Positions 43,161 through 54,289 of a stretch of 64,000 nucleotides of DNA are shown in pieces. The DNA is from Diploptera punctata. Taxonomy: Eukaryota > Arthropoda > Insecta > Blattodea > Blaberidae. The first letter of the stretch is position 1. Each line of letters opens with the position of its first letter. Position numbers and translations under genes: made by a program. The stretch spans positions 62,001-126,000 of the forward strand of contig JASPKZ010004560.1 of the NCBI GenBank assembly GCA_030220185.1, given 5' to 3'. Under the pieces are notes generated by a model. The model made no database searches. It had not been told where the DNA came from and was given only the letters and a program-made list of their open reading frames with translations.

Positions 43161-43564
43161 AAAATTATATATATATATATGTCTACCTAATTAGATGTTA
43201 ACGATTTTTTCATGATGTAAATAGATAAGCTTTATTTACCAAATTTCAATATGAACAGAAGTTTTATTCCTTGCTGACTCACCTGCAAATTCTACTGTTA
43301 TTTTCACCATGTCTAATATGGGATATTTCCGTAACCATCTTGGTCCTCACTACAAGTCCTCAAAGTTTGTAATGGGAATGTAGTTACATTCTGTATAATA
43401 ATTATTATGAGCCTGAAATTATAGATTTCTCCGTAGCAGTAGTCATTTGGTAGATAATTGTTATTATTGTATTGAATTATTGTTTTCATTATTGTGTCTG
43501 TTAACCCTTTGAGAAGTTCGCTTCCCTCAGCATCTGGCAAGAATTTGTAGTATCCAAGCTAAGA
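43161..43564. other. No gene seen
   Basis: AT-rich, with a short (TA)n at 43168-43180 and a solo transposon-end-like word tagttacattctgtataata near 43381. Confidence 0.4.
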
Positions 43565-43710
43565 ATTTTTTCGTAATATTTTCGCAGATGATGTAGCATT
43601 AGTGGCACGCTCAGAGGACGAATTACAATATTCAGTATATAATTTTAACAAAATAGCCATAAAATATAACTTGAAAATGAGTACAGAGAAAACAAAGTAA
43701 TGAATTCACA
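43565..43710 (+). mobile_element. LINE-B RT fragment, left of the R1 insertion
   Basis: Reads FFRNIFADDVALVARSEDEL, QYSVYNFNKIAIKYNLKM, STEKTK. The FADD box is intact. The reading resumes at 44413 with GKHPVRS, so R1 copy 2 split one LINE. Confidence 0.75.
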
Positions 43711-43711
43711 A

Positions 43712-44412
43712 CTTACGAAGTGAGGAGTGAATTTATCTAGAGAATTTGGAAATCAAGAGTGGCATTTGTTAGGACTATTTAACGAATAAAATTAAGCTGT
43801 TTACTCACAAATCGTTATTTAACTATAGTTATTTTAAAATATAATAATATATTTAATGTAAATGGCGACATTTGAAAACAAATGAGAAACGATTGGTACG
43901 CTTTATTTCCTTCCTTTGTTCATCACTGGAACCAGATGATAATATTATTTATTGCCAAAGGATCCCAATATTGTAAGAATGCACCCTAGTGGAGAAATTT
44001 ATAACCGACGTTATAGGTATTAATTAATTTGATGTCCTATGATGTAAATATGTCAATTATATTTTTCTGCAACGTCATTTCTTGGAAAATAATTCGTTTA
44101 AGAAAGTGCAAAGAGTGTTGTGTTTTATTGTGGTATAATCAATTGTTACAAATGTTTTTATATTATCTATCGCATGCGCTTTCTGCTGACATTCATGCAC
44201 AACATAGGCTATACAATCTGCTAGCCTCATTTCTTGGAGGGTCAGTCACTGAAAAATAATGCTTTGACCTATTTAGAATGTTAAAAAGGAGGCGCTTTCT
44301 TTATTGATAAACTTTAGTTGGTAAATTTTAGGCGAAACCGACTGTGATTGGTTGTAAATAACAAATCATTGAAATGTGATTGGTCATTGATTTACATTTG
44401 GGGCATAAGCTA
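43712..44412 (+). mobile_element. R1 element, copy 2, inserted in LINE-B
   Basis: About 700 bp collinear with 20870-21886 (reverse). It interrupts LINE-B between the STEKTK and GKHPVRS codons, which fixes its borders to within about 10 bp. It lacks the outer TIRs of copy 1. Confidence 0.7.
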
Positions 44413-45135
44413 AATAGTCAAGGAAAACATCCTGTACGTAGCAATATTTGCATAGATCCAAAAATACTGGAAAGAGTAAATTCATTTATCTACCTGAGAT
44501 ACACATTAACATATTTGGATGACGTAGTAGACATAGCAAATACAATTATTAATTTTAATAAAACCATGGGAATAATAAATTCAGTAATGAAACCTTCTCT
44601 AGGCCAGAGAGATACCAGAATACGGTTATACAAGACCTTAGTAAGATCATCACTTTGCTACGGCAGTGAGGTATGGGCTTTGAGGAAAGGAGAAGATAGG
44701 ATAATTTCTAGTGAAATGAGATTCATGAGATATACAGCAGGATATACCAAATGGGATCACAAACGCAATGACGATATCTTGAAGGAACTACATTTAGAAC
44801 CCGCCATTGAGTACATGCATAGATACCAGAACAATTGGATGAATCATTTGCAACGAATGAGTTCAGATGGAGTTCCCAAGGCCATGCTTCGTTATTGTCC
44901 AACAGGAAAGAGATCTCTGGGCCGTTCCAAGGAAACGCTGGATACAAAATTCATCAGTGATATCGTAACAGGCCTATAGGCCTAAGACTTGGTTGGATGA
45001 AGAAGAAGAATTCATCAGTGAGATCGTAACAGGCCTATAGGCCTAAGACATGGTTGCATGAAGAAGAATTCATCAGTGAGATCGTAACTGGCCTATAGGC
45101 CTAAGACTTGGTTGGATGAAGAAGAAGAAGACTAC
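44413..45135 (+). mobile_element. LINE-B C-terminus with reiterated 3' end
   Basis: Open for about 190 codons: GKHPVRSNICIDPKILERVN, IRLYKTLVRSSLCYGSEVWA, EMRFMRYTAGYTKWDHKRND, MHRYQNNWMNHLQRMSS, GKRSLGRSKETLDTKF. The last ~60 bp (ttcatcagtgaNatcgtaac ... ggatgaagaagaaga) are repeated three times. Confidence 0.8.
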
Positions 45136-45341
45136 TTTTTTAGTCGTGTTTACTCTTTTCTCTTTAAAGGAACGCGGCTTGTGCCAGAGGACAGCTTATT
45201 TTCGGGACACTGAGCTAGTGTTGTCAGAAAGTTTATGTTTTGCATGACCGGATTAATTTGTGAATAAAGTAAATTAGTTTGTAAAACTACTTGTACTGAC
45301 TTATAGGGGTGTGTTTGTGAATAGAGAATAATTTTATAGGT
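45136..45341. other. No feature seen
   Basis: Nothing recognised. Confidence 0.4.
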
Positions 45342-46237
45342 GGAAATAGAAGGAGTTTTACAATTTCAGAATCAGAATAATTGCTTCTCCTAGGATTCCG
45401 CTTCAGTGACACCGTTGCCGCTTCTCCATGCAAGAAATTATGTTGGGTGCTTTACGAAATAGAGGGAAGTATTTTTTAAAATAAATTGAAAGCACTTCTC
45501 GAACTTCTCTTCTACTTCAAAGTATAGGGAGTTAAATCGAAATAGCACCTATTAACAACTTTCCTCTAAAATATTCACGTTTAATATGTAGGTTCATTTT
45601 TTCTTAATAGTAATAATAATAATAATAATAATAATTAACTAACTGACCGGCACTATCGAACCTGTAGGTTCATGGCCGCGCGGATATAAGCTCTCCATAC
45701 CTCCCTATCTTGAGCTAATGTTTTCCAATAATCCCCTGTATAATCTCCTTCCCTCAAATCATAGTTAATGTTATTCTCCCCCTATTCTTGGAAATAGAAG
45801 GAGTTTTACAATTTCAGAATCAGAATAATTGCTTCTCCTAGGATTCCGCTTCAGTGACACCGTTGCCGCTTCTCCATGCAAGAAATTATGTTGGGTGCTT
45901 TACGAAATAGAGGGAAGTATTTTTTAAAATAAATTGAAAGCACTTCTCGAAATTCTCTTCTACTTCAAAGTATAGGGAGTTAAATCGAAATAGCACCTAT
46001 TAACAACTTTCCTCTAAAATATTCACATTTAATATGTAGGTTCATTTTTTCTTAATAGTAATAATAATAATAATAATAATAATTAACTAACTGACCGGCA
46101 CTATCGAACCTGTAGGTTCATGGCCGCGCGGATTTAAGCTCTCCATACCTCCCTATCTTGAGCTAATGTTTTCCAATAATTCCCTGTATAATCTCCTTCC
46201 CTCAAATCATAGTTAATGTTATTCTCCCCCTATTCTT
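45342..46237. repeat. 448-bp tandem duplication
   Basis: Units 45342-45789 and 45790-46237 differ at only a few positions. Each contains unknown DNA, an (AAT)n tract and the RTE-1 3' end in reverse (cactatcgaacctgtaggtt ... ctattcttgg). Confidence 0.9.
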
Positions 46238-46295
46238 GGTCTTCCAACTGGGCGCTTTCCCTCTAGTTTTCCCACAAGAAACTTTCACGCATGTC
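46080..46295 (-). mobile_element. RTE-1 3' fragment at the tandem duplication
   Basis: In unit B the RTE-1 reverse reading continues past the duplication border into the GRP-RW region (cttccaactgggcgctttcc), so the parent fragment was here. Confidence 0.65.
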
Positions 46296-46341
<46 letters not shown>

Positions 46342-46560
46342 GAAGAAGAAGAAGAAGAAGAAAAAGAAAGGTTATCCAGAAAAATATTGGAATGGTGTCT
46401 ACCTGGAAGAAGACGAAAGGAAGGCCTCGAAACTCGTGGATGCAAGAAATAAGAACTGGAATGAGAACAAGAGGACTGGAGGAAGTGGAATGGATGGATA
46501 GAGACGAGTGGAGAAGAAAAATAAAACTTTAGGCACAAAATATGTGTAAACATTGAAAAT
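46296..46560 (+). mobile_element. LINE-C C-terminal fragment after (TAA)n(GAA)n
   Basis: A microsatellite lies at 46296-46360. Then VIQKNIGMVSTWKKTKGRPR, NSWMQEIRTGMRTRGLEEVE and WMDRDEWRRKIKL to a stop: an intact LINE C-terminal end. Confidence 0.75.
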
Positions 46561-46577
46561 CTGTATATAAATGAAAT

Positions 46578-46613
46578 AATAATAATGGTAATAATAATGA
46601 TTGCAGTATTACT

Positions 46614-46663
<50 letters not shown>

Positions 46664-46744
46664 TAATTATTATTATTATTATTAAAATAATAATAATGGT
46701 AATAATAATGATTGCAGTATTACTATTAATAATAATAATAATAA

Positions 46745-46775
<31 letters not shown>

Positions 46776-46785
46776 TTTATTTATT
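46578..46785. repeat. AAT/TTA microsatellite with a 109-bp internal duplication
   Basis: aataataatggtaataataa then tgattgcagtattactatta appears at 46579 and again at 46688. Confidence 0.85.
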
Positions 46786-46950
46786 CAGGCAGAGTTAAGT
46801 TAAAAGGCATTCTCTTCCATTCAGCCACTCATATATAGTCACTACAAGAACAGATTTACAATAAAATTATATATAAGCTTACAAAATATAAATTATAATA
46901 AATTTTAGAAATAACAATTGCAATGTAGATCCATGCACATACATTTCATA
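46780..46950 (-). mobile_element. LINE 3' UTR scrap
   Basis: tttatttatttattcaggca then gagttaagtt and ttctcttccattcagcca, the same 3' end family as 34592-34690. Confidence 0.5.
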
Positions 46951-46964
46951 CTAACTAACGAACT

Positions 46965-48090
46965 ATTTCACCGGTTGTATCGAACTCGTAGTTTCATGGC
47001 CGCGCGGACATATGCTCTCCACACATCCCTATCCAGAGCTAAAGTTTTCCAAACATCCCCTATGTACAATCTACTTTCCTCAAATCATAGTTATTCTTAT
47101 TCTCCCACCTCATTCTCGGTCTACCAACTGGACATTTTCCCTCTGGGTTTCCTATAACAAACTTCCATGCCCCTGAATCATTTCCCATTTGTGCCACATG
47201 TCCTGCCCATCTCGGCCTATGAGATTTAACTGTTCTTATTATATCTGGCTCCCTATAAAGACCATGTAGTTCTTTGTTATGTAGTCTTCTCCATTCACCT
47301 GTCTGTTCATCTCTCTTTGGTCCAAACATTTTCCTAAGAACTTTATTCTCAAATACTCGTAATCTTTTCTTCCCCCTTAAAGTAAGAGTATTCACATAAT
47401 ATAACTGGGAGAATAACAATTTTATACATTTTCAGTTTAACGTTTTGTTTGAGAGAAGTTGGGTCGACAAGAGTCCCTGTAATCAAGCATAATAGCACGC
47501 ATTTCCAGGTTTTGAACCTAAGTTTAATTTATTTGTGCATATCATACCTGTGTGTAATTATTGTTCCTAGATATTTGATTCAAACCACTTTTTTAAAATT
47601 TCCCTCACTTGTCTTCAACTGTCCATTTCCATTATATAATATATTTATATTTGTGAACTTACATTAGTTTTATCGATGTTTACTTCCAGTTCCAATTTCT
47701 TAGTGTTACTCAATAGAGTGTGCGTGTTGGCTCTTACAATCTCGTTACTATCGCCCTAATAATACATCATCAACATAAACTAACATCTTATTAACACCAT
47801 TATGTTGTAGACCTTCTTCATCCTCTAAAAGATTTGATGGCATGTTCTATACAAAATTGAAGAGTGAATTTCAAAAGTATCCGAAAACTGTTTGCCCCTG
47901 TCATTTACGCAAATTCGTATAAGTCTAACTTTTTATGAATTTTGAACTCCAGAAGGATACTATATAACTTTTTCGTCTTCACTGAATCGTATGCCTTTTT
48001 GAAGTCTACATATAGTTGACCATTTCCATTATATAATATATTTCTGTGTCACCCAATTTCTTAGTGTTACTCAATAAAGTGTGTGTTAAA
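46965..48090 (-). mobile_element. RTE-1 3' half, decayed
   Basis: Reverse frames from the 3' end: LRKVDCT, GKCPVGRPRMRWENKNNYD, IIRTVKSHRPRWAGHVAQMG, KRLRVFENKVLRKMFGPKRD. After frameshifts, RT pieces follow up to the KKAYDS region near 47990. The same order as 37193-38300, with deletions. Confidence 0.75.
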
Positions 48091-48254
48091 GATTGTATAC
48101 AGTGTGAAATAGTTTTGGTGGGATGTCCATGAATGCAATATGCTACCAAATGTCTAATGAATTTCATCAGATAACACTTAGCGTTTTTCGCCCAGTGTCC
48201 TGTCTTCCCGAGAATAAGATACTAACAGGAATTGTCATGTTGGGGAATGAATTT

Positions 48255-48390
48255 AATTCATCGTGAATTTCAAAACTATCTGAAAAATGTGTACCTACAC
48301 ACCCTTCTCTTTGTTCCATTTAGGTATATTCGAATAAGTCTTTATGCTTTTTAGGAATACTAGAATATATAAATTCTTCCTCTTAATTGA
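48255..48390 (-). mobile_element. RTE-1 RT scrap
   Basis: Reverse pieces matching the RVRVG-KQFSDTFEI and LEFGIPKK region of RTE-1. Confidence 0.5.
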
Positions 48391-48904
48391 GTTGTTTATA
48401 AACAGTTATTTTGTGATTTATCAAGTAACGTATGATATAAAGCCACACTAGAGTAGATCTTACAGAGATGTTAATTTTCCTTGAATGTGACTATTGACAG
48501 CGCCCCTGATTTCTGCTGATACTGAGAAATTATATGTTTAGAACATTTCCCAGAAATTAGGATCAAAGCAATTAACTCCACCTGCTTGATACGTAAGCCA
48601 TTTACTTCTAGAAACTGTCTGTACTGATATTGGTTTGAAATTTGACAAGTATGAAATTGCTTGACCTGAGTGTGATATTGCAATTAGTAAACAACTCTGG
48701 TTTCTGAAATTGGTTTCTCAGAAATAAATGGCAACTTGTAACAAGAATAAGGATACAATTTCTCTCTTGTAACAAATAAGAATCTCATAGCATCACGTAC
48801 AGCTGGGATGGTTACAACGGGAACAAGCTGTACAGAACCGCTAATTAACTTCAATAACTTATAACCCACATTCCCAGCTACTTCAGCATTAAACCTGCTA
48901 CTAT
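48391..48904. other. No feature seen
   Basis: Two 70-74 codon reverse ORFs (48471-48683, 48684-48908) lack recognisable motifs or promoters. Confidence 0.35.
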
Positions 48905-48985
48905 TCAATTTAAGGGGATTCTATGCCACCAGCATAAATTAAAACAAGAAAATAGAAAGCACATAATTTATTATTGCAGTAGACC
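48905..48985 (+). repeat. Dispersed repeat R3, 5' part
   Basis: ggattctatgccaccagcat then cacataatttattattgcag. Truncated where RTE-1 begins. Confidence 0.5.
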
Positions 48986-49256
48986 TATGTGAATGAAGAA
49001 GGCCTACAACTCAGTGGTATTAATAGGCTGTTATTTTATGCTGACGATATGGTATTATTGAGCGATAGCGAGGATATAATAAGGGCACTCACACACTCTA
49101 TTGAATAACACTAAGAAATTGGGGCTGGAAGTAAACATCAATAAAACTAAATATATGTTGACACATAGAAATGCATTTTATAATGGAAATGGAAAACTAA
49201 TGACAAATGAAGGAAATTTTGAAGAAGTGGCTGATTCAGGTATCTAGGAACATTAC

Positions 49257-50000
49257 GTCCACCGCTGTAGTCACGAGGTAGCGTGCTGCCTTGTCACGCA
49301 GCGGGCCCGGGTTCGATTCCCGGTCGGGACAGGTTCCTGGGTGAGGTTTTTTCGGGGTTTTTCTCACCTGTAAGACAAATGTCAGGAAGCTTAGGGCCCA
49401 ACGGTCCCCGAAAATCATCAGGCCATCATTATCGTCATCATACTTGAATGGCGGGCACTAGAAAGTATTGTTTCGCCAATTTAAGGGTTAAGTAAGTGCT
49501 AATAGGAACAATATCAAGCAACTGTAAATATTAATCATAACTTGTTAGTGCCAAGAGGAACCATAACTTGCTTAAGTATAATTAACAGAGAGCATTGTTT
49601 AAAATGCAAATAACAACCACAACGAAATAGAACAATTTAGCGTCACAATAACTCAAAATTATATTTTAAGGATTCGAAAATAGAAAAATAATTTCACACA
49701 TTAGAACTAGTAAATAACACTATAAATGCATAGTCAGGAATATCAACACACATAAAATGATAGAGATATTTTAATATTGCTAAACCAAAGCATGTAGTAC
49801 TGCAGAAAACTGTAGTGGAGCATGCTGTCATATGAAGATTCTTAAAAAAAATCATCATCATTATCTTTCACCGGTGTGGAAAGCAACGGGAAGCTACCAC
49901 ACCTATAATTCCCTACTAAAGCTGCAAAGCATAGCATGCAAATGTTATGATTGCAGTGAAAGACCTTCCCTCGGGCAGAATTACTGTAGATGGATGGAGG
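49257..50000 (+). mobile_element. SINE-A (tail 2) inserted in RTE-1 and itself split
   Basis: Head and body at 49257-49440; tail 2 resumes at 49849 (tctttcaccggtgtggaaag) and ends near 50000. ggaacaNta flanks both sides as a probable target duplication. Confidence 0.75.
49441..49848. mobile_element. Unknown ~400-bp insert within SINE-A
   Basis: Starts acttgaatggcgggcactag and ends in a poly-A run (cttaaaaaaaa) before the interrupted tcatcat stretch. The A tail and insertion into another repeat suggest a retroposed sequence; its source is unknown. Confidence 0.5.
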
Positions 50001-50612
50001 AACAATAATTACACATAGGAATGAGATGCACACAGAAATTAAACATGGGCTCAATTCTGGAAATGCATGCTATTATGCATTATAGTGACTTATCTTCCCA
50101 ATTCCTTTCAAAAAACGTTAAACTGAAAAAAAAAGTTATTCTCCCAGTTATAGTATATGGATGCGAAACATGGACTCTTACTTTAAGGGAGGAAAGAAGA
50201 TTACGAGTATTTGATAATAAAGTGTTAGGAAAATTGTTGAGCCAAAAAGAGATGAACAGACACGTGAATGGAGAAGGCTGCATAATAGTAAGTTATATGA
50301 TATGTATAAGAAGACAGATATAATAAGAACAGTTAAGTCTCGTAGACTGTGATGGGCAGGACATACAGCACGAATGGGGAATGAAAGAGGGACATGGAAA
50401 CTTATTGTAGGAAAATCAGAGAGAAAACGCCAAGTTGGTAGACCAAGAATGAGGTGGGAGGATAACATTAACCGTGATTATTTGAGTGAAATAGATTATA
50501 AAAAGGCATGATTGGAAAACATTAGCTCAGAATAGGGGTGTGTGAAGAGTTTATGTCCGTCGGCGAACTTACAGGTTAGATAGCGCCAGTGAGTTATTTA
50601 GTTACTTACGTA

Positions 50613-50700
50613 TTTGAATTCAGTCACGTCTTCAAAATTTCTCTCACATGCTATTAGTTGTCCATTTCCATTATATAATGTATTTATATATGTGAACATA
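50613..50700 (-). mobile_element. RTE-1 scrap
   Basis: tatttgaattcagtcacgtc then gttgtccatttccattatat in reverse equals the EFKYLGT / NGNGQL region. Confidence 0.55.
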
Positions 50701-51109
50701 CGAGACAATAAGTTTGGGGACCTCTGGTCTAACCGCTTAAGGCACTTAAGGTCTCTAACAGATTTAAAGTTTATAATTCATATCTTAGTAATATTTTAGT
50801 GCCTTCAAACTTGTAGGTATACGAAGGCGGTTCTCTTAATGGAGTTTGTCAAGCGGAGTGTGAAATGGGTTTACTTGTAAACAAGCTGTTGTGCAACATG
50901 TATTGTGGTTATTATGGTAATTGGAGAACAAAATCCTCTTGTTAAACTGTTGTTCACATTCCACCTGTATAAACAGATGTTTCACGTAAGGATGTATTCA
51001 TTTACATCCCGACTGAGCAGTCTTACACGAATTCTTTCTCCAAGCATTTTAGAAAAAAATTAAATATGACATTTTAAATTTTCACTAAAAGTATAACCAC
51101 TAATTCAAC
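50701..51109. other. No feature seen
   Basis: Nothing recognised. Confidence 0.45.
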
Positions 51110-51300
51110 AAATAGAAGAACACAGGAACTATTATATAGAGCATCTGCAGAGAATGACAGAGGATAGGATACCATATATGGCACTGATATATAAACCTGG
51201 AGGACGAAGATTGGTAGGAAAACCAAGAAAACACTGGGCTGAACAAATGTGAGATCGGAACAGGCAGAGAACTAATCCGTGAAAGAAGAAGAAGAAGATG
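51110..51300 (+). mobile_element. LINE-B-like C-terminal fragment
   Basis: NKxEEHRNYYIEHLQRMTED, RIPYMALIYKPGGRRLVGKP, RKHWAEQM, then (GAA)n. The HLQRM...GRRLVGKPRKHW order is typical. Confidence 0.65.
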
Positions 51301-51535
51301 ATGACTTTAAATTTCAACATCCCTGAACAACCTCTCTTTGTAATCTATCAGAACATTTGAAGAGATTACTTTTCAAACTCAGTATCTCCACTTTTTGTAA
51401 TCTTACAGCAAACGTAAAAAATTAGTAAAATGTAAACCAAATGCAGGATTTAGCAAACTGAAATACAGTCTTCTAGATATTATTTAACATTTTCAAATAC
51501 TGTTATTTTAACACAGTTCCAATAATGGATCATAT
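51301..51535. other. No feature seen
   Basis: Nothing recognised. Confidence 0.4.
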
Positions 51536-51966
51536 TATAATATTATAACGATACTGTGAAAAGAAAAAATAATGTGTGAACCAGGAATCGTGGACCTCTA
51601 GTTCTCCAGACTAGTGTGCAGCCCACTACACCATTCCACACCTGGCACAAACATTAACAATTCTTTCCACATATACAAATCTATAATTCTCGTTTCTTCC
51701 GCTGTCAGGTAGATGACACTGCCATTGCCAACGGCCGGCTTCGTTTAGAAGTATCTACATTTGAGAATTTACACCACCACTTTTATAAGTAGTAAACGAT
51801 GTTATTTAATATTTTCCAATACTGTATATGTGGAAAGAATTGTTAGTGTTTGTGCCAGGTTTGGAATGGTGTAGTGGGTTGCACACTAGTCTGGAGAACT
51901 AGATGTCCACGGTTCGATTCTTGGTTCACGCATTAATTTTTCTTTTCAGAATGTTGTTACAATATT
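51536..51966. mobile_element. tRNA-like palindrome 3
   Basis: Arms at 51536-51677 and 51825-51966 are inverted around a ~147-bp spacer. The right arm has ggtgtagtggg (A-box-like) and GGTTCGATTC; the left arm is its mirror with a small deletion in the B box. Same family as palindrome 2 but with a longer spacer. Part of the palindrome 2 spacer is present here in the opposite orientation (gctgtcaggtag). Confidence 0.7.
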
Positions 51967-52084
51967 AGTCTTGTAGATGTTCACCCCTATATTAATTTAC
52001 ATAAATACCAAATTGATATACACTTTCATTGAGCATAATTACGTAACTGACGTTGGAGATGTTAAGTTTTGACAGAAAAAAAAA

Positions 52085-52325
52085 CATGGATTTGTTAAGT
52101 TTTGAAAGAAAGTGTTCACTTTCAGTTCCAAGTTTTTTAAGTTTACTCAATAAAGTGTGCTTGTTGGCCCTTAATATCTCCTCGCTATCGCGTAATAATA
52201 TTACAACATAAACTAAAAGCTTATTAATACCATTGAGTTGTAACAATCTTCATCCTCTAATATTTGATTGATTGCTCTAGTATGAAATTGAATAGTAGAG
52301 GAGATAGTGCATCTCTTTGCTATAA
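52085..52325 (-). mobile_element. RTE-1 RT fragment
   Basis: Reverse MLQLNGINKLLVYVV (YADD region damaged), LRDSEEILRANKHTLLSKLK, plus the upstream KQGDALSPLLFN-like word in another frame. Confidence 0.65.
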
Positions 52326-52494
52326 TTCAAACTACATAGACCAGTTAATAAAAGGTAATAAAAACAATAATACAAAAAGACTACTTGTAATTCAATAATC
52401 AACTCTTTTTAAAAGAAAAAAAAAGTTACCATTCGGGTGAACCTTCCATATTTAAATTTAAAAGAAAATGAAATTCCAATGGAAACCAAAATCT
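52326..52494. other. Short link, no feature
   Basis: Nothing recognised. Confidence 0.4.
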
Positions 52495-52915
52495 TGGAAT
52501 TTATTTTAAGGGATGAAAGGAGATTACGAGTATTTGAGAATAAAGTACTTAGGAAAATTTTTGGACCAAAGAGAGATGAACAGACAGGAGAATGGAGAAG
52601 ACTACAGTGAACTACATGGTCTTTATGGGAAGCCAGATATCATAAGAACAGTTAAGTCTCGTAGACTGAGATGGGCAGGACAAGTGGTACGAATGGGGAA
52701 TGAAAGATATGCATGGAAGCTTCTTGTAGGAAAACCAGAGGGAAAAACGTCCAGTAGGTAGACCAAGGAAATGATTTGAGGAAAGTAGATTATACAGGGG
52801 ATGATTGGAAAACAGTAGCTCAGAATAGGGGTGTATGGAGAACTTATGTCCGCGCGGTCATGGACCTACGGGTTCGATAGTAGCAGTGAGTTACTTAGTT
52901 AGCCGAAATGTTCTT
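52495..52915 (+). mobile_element. RTE-1 3' fragment
   Basis: RRLRVFENKVLRKIFGPKRD-like start in one frame, then SELHGLYGKPDIIRTVKSRR, LRWAGQVVRMGNERYAWKLL, and the family 3' end (gttcgatagtagcagtgagt). Confidence 0.75.
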
Positions 52916-53154
52916 ACAACAATAGGGGAACAAACGTTTCGAATTAACTGTTTCAAAATTTCAACTTAAAATAATTGCAAGATATATGGATGATGTATAT
53001 GAAGAGATAAAAGAAAAATAAATCTCGAGTGAAATAAATAATATGCTCTAAAAATTAAATTAAAGAAACATGAATCAGTAATAAAATATATTATCTAGAT
53101 CTAATAATAACCAACCCCATCAAGAACAAATAAGCAATAAGCATTCATCAAAAG
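52916..53154. other. No feature seen
   Basis: Nothing recognised. Confidence 0.4.
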
Positions 53155-53490
53155 CGGCGGCTCCGTGACGTAAGCGGTTAGACGCTCATCTCTCATCCCT
53201 GTTATCTCAAGATCGAGTCTCGGTCACACAAGTGGATTTTCGTGGAGGACGACTCGGTGCTTGGGCAGTTTTTTTTTCGGAGTTTTTCCCGTTTTCTCCT
53301 GCCACAAATTTTATTCCACCATTTCTCCACACTCATCTCATCCTTTTCGTTTCATTTCGTTCATCCGCCACTGTGACTGTACGTCAGGTGTGATCGACCG
53401 GCACCCTTGTCGTTCACAGATGTCTACAAATATGGCGATTTAATCTTATCTCGTCCCTCGATCCGACCCTGAGTTAGACATGTGTTGTGG
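53155..53490 (+). mobile_element. SINE with tRNA-like head (type F)
   Basis: Head ggcggctccgtgacgtaagc ggttagacgc, B-box-like agatcgagtctcgg, then a T-rich body with ttttttttcggagtttttcc. Single copy here; no clear TSD. Confidence 0.5.
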
Positions 53491-53643
53491 ATATTATATT
53501 ATTTATCGAAAACCTACAATCAAAACACTTACTATAAATAGTAATTCCAGATAATATTACCGAAAAAACAGTATATTCAACTGTTTAACTGACATAGATC
53601 TAAAATATCGTAATACAAAGATAACTGCAGCAGGCTGTAATTA

Positions 53644-54183
53644 CACTGGTCAACATGATTTTTGTCTCATGAGTACCAATAGTTGTACTTAATGCAGTTT
53701 TTTATCGTGTTTCCAAATATGTATTCGGAATTTCTCCATCACCCACAGTTTTTTTTCTATTTCAATTGGATTTAAATAATAATTTTTTTAATAAATGTTT
53801 TTTCGTCCATTTGTTCATTGTAAAATAAAACCAAATGATCTAACTCAGGAGATTTCAGCTATGGAAAAGATATATCAAGGCAAATGGAATCCTAATATGC
53901 TGGCCGATTATTGTTGGACCATCAAGAGGGATGCTCCACAGGCGAAATATAGCAGAAAATCGTAATTTCTTACTTTCTAGGTGAGTACGAATGTTCGAAT
54001 ATTGTGTAGTTACGAATGTAGAAAATGTTGAAGTGTTTGAAATAATTATAAATTCCTGTCTCTCGGAAACCTTGCGTGATGGAGAAAAACCGATATGATT
54101 TTGAATTCAGGAGAAAAAATACTATCAGAATCACATGTGTTTCTTTCTGAGACAAAAAAAAGTTTCTTTTTTGTTGCTCAGTG
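53644..54183 (+). mobile_element. DNA transposon with CACTG ends and TTA duplication
   Basis: 540 bp. Ends CACTGGTCAACA and (reverse) CACTGAGCAACA are followed by matching T-rich and GTCTCA words, flanked by TTA at 53641-53643 and 54184-54186. Inside, at about 53838-53972, an open tail reads NDLTQEISAMEKIYQGKWNP, NMLADYCWTIKRDAPQAKYS, RKS, stop. CACTR ends with 3-bp duplications fit the EnSpm/CACTA-Chapaev group (inference). The encoded tail is unassigned. Confidence 0.55.
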
Positions 54184-54289
54184 TTATTGTTTTATTTCTG
54201 ATGCAGTGTTTTCTATTCCAAAATTTCTCTAATCGTAACTAAATAAATAAATCTAAATCTAAATCTAAATTCTCATTACAGACTTTGAA

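Larger units (their letters stand above)
48986..50612 (+). mobile_element. RTE-1 copy split by SINE-A
   Basis: Left part 48986-49256: NEEGLQLSGINRLLFYADDM then LEVNINKTKYMLTHRN and TNEGNFEEVA. Right part 50001-50612: GTIITHRNEMHTEIKHGLNS, LKKKVILPVIVYGCETWTLT, REERRLRVFDNKVLGKLL, then the family 3' end (agatagcgccagtgagtta). The join lies at the KYLGTI codons. Confidence 0.75.

Noticed and set aside
48471..48908. Two adjacent minus-strand ORFs of 70 and 74 codons
   Set aside because: No motif, promoter, splice or conservation evidence; length is within chance for this base composition.
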